From a virus: 54,624 nt of DNA. The DNA lies in the IMG/VR virus record IMGVR_UViG_3300032050_000177, positions 1 to 54,624 of that record, one strand, 5' to 3'. Each line of letters begins with the position of its first letter. The first letter of the stretch is position 1. This document shows, piece by piece, positions 54,244-54,624 of this stretch. A program made the position numbers and the translations under genes. The notes beneath the pieces were generated by a model. That model was not told the origin of the DNA and made no database searches. It saw only the letters and a list, made by a program, of their open reading frames with translations.

Positions 54244-54455
54244 TCTTTTTCCTTATATTAAAACCAGCGAGATATTTACGGTCAATCCCTATAACCCCAC
54301 CAATACCCGATATTATTAACCCTTGGGCCAGGTAAAAATTGGCGGGAAGCGGCCTACGCTCCTTTCGTTCCGTTCATGAATCGGACACAGGGAGGGGTGA
54401 CAGCTACTGGTTGTATTGGCCGTGGTGAGGACGCTATCCCCCATAGATTAGCACT

Positions 54456-54483
54456 ACTATACAGCGTATAAGCCCGCTGTCAA
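54456..54483 (-). promoter_or_regulatory. Sigma70-type promoter
   Basis: TTGACA (54478-54483), 16-base spacer, TATAGT (54456-54461). Confidence 0.8.
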
Positions 54484-54580
54484 CCCCACGCTGCATCACA
54501 GCCGTAGGTTTATCGTAATGGCTTATCCTAATCTAGTCCCGAGCATGGACCCACGGATATTTGTTTTGTCTTATTTATAC

Positions 54581-54609
54581 ATCATACTCGTTACGCCACG
54601 CCCTGTCAA
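54581..54609 (-). promoter_or_regulatory. Sigma70-type promoter at the window edge
   Basis: TTGACA (54604-54609), 17-base spacer, TATGAT (54581-54586). Confidence 0.8.
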
Positions 54610-54624
54610 GAGCTTTTCTTGTAC

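Larger units (their letters stand above)
54244..54624 (-). other. Gene-free leader with two promoters
   Basis: No gene seen in 381 bases. Two promoters (54581-54609 and 54456-54483) point left, leaving a GC-rich untranslated leader of about 210 bases before the 54243 start. It includes CGGAACGAAAGGAGCG and other paired-looking tracts; a structured leader RNA or small RNA is possible. Confidence 0.6.

Overview
This window looks like part of a large tailed double-stranded DNA phage genome, AT-rich and very densely packed. Nearly every gene lies on the minus strand, so transcription runs from high to low coordinates. The only convincing plus-strand gene is an HNH endonuclease at 42862-43380. The host cannot be named from the sequence. 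A modified FGE/SUMF1 domain of a style I associate with Planctomycetes, a twin-arginine-like N-terminus, and tRNAs for UUA, AUA and perhaps AGA codons fit an AT-rich phage of a more GC-rich environmental bacterium. That is inference.

Layout: (1) 1-13104, tail fibre and adhesin genes: a beta-repeat protein cut by the window edge, a protein with a CBM5/12-like segment, a strikingly GC-rich two-gene cassette (about 3.8-4.9 kb), a 958-residue fibre with repeated GHxH modules, and a 977-residue fusion of RCC1 repeats, a circularly permuted FGE domain, poly-Thr linkers and a fibre tail. (2) 13104-17230, a papain-like protease with a LAGLIDADG intein placed exactly at its catalytic cysteine, a holin candidate, a membrane PAS protein, a structural candidate and a small sigma factor. 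(3) 17235-24379, two glycosyltransferases, a deoxyribosyltransferase-like enzyme, two deaminases, SSB, GMP reductase and tRNA-Tyr. (4) 24434-31413, rIIB, rIIA, ThyX, an exported trypsin-like protease, HNH and endonuclease VII nucleases, a complete phage tmRNA and an exported thioredoxin-fold protein. (5) 31508-49000, a long run of small accessory genes in overlapping operons, with two metallophosphoesterases, UV damage endonuclease, an HExxH peptidase, tRNA-Leu, an aberrant tRNA beside the HNH gene, and several paralogue pairs. (6) 49327-54624, a more GC-rich accessory block with a DUF932 protein, an L7/L12-like protein, tRNA-Ile and three copies of a roughly 75-base interspersed repeat.

At least 14 well-formed sigma70-type promoters (TTGACA, 16-17 bases, TATAAT-like) precede minus-strand operons from 21 kb to the right edge; none that good was seen in the structural region. 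The phage sigma factor at 16754 may serve that region (inference). In five promoters the TGA stop of the upstream gene lies inside the -35 hexamer, and in two the -10 box is only 6 bases from the start codon, which predicts leaderless mRNA.

The most interesting items are the circularly permuted FGE domain in a fibre fusion, the tmRNA, the intein at a protease active site beside a holin and a PAS membrane protein, the GC-rich tail cassette, and the three-copy repeat.
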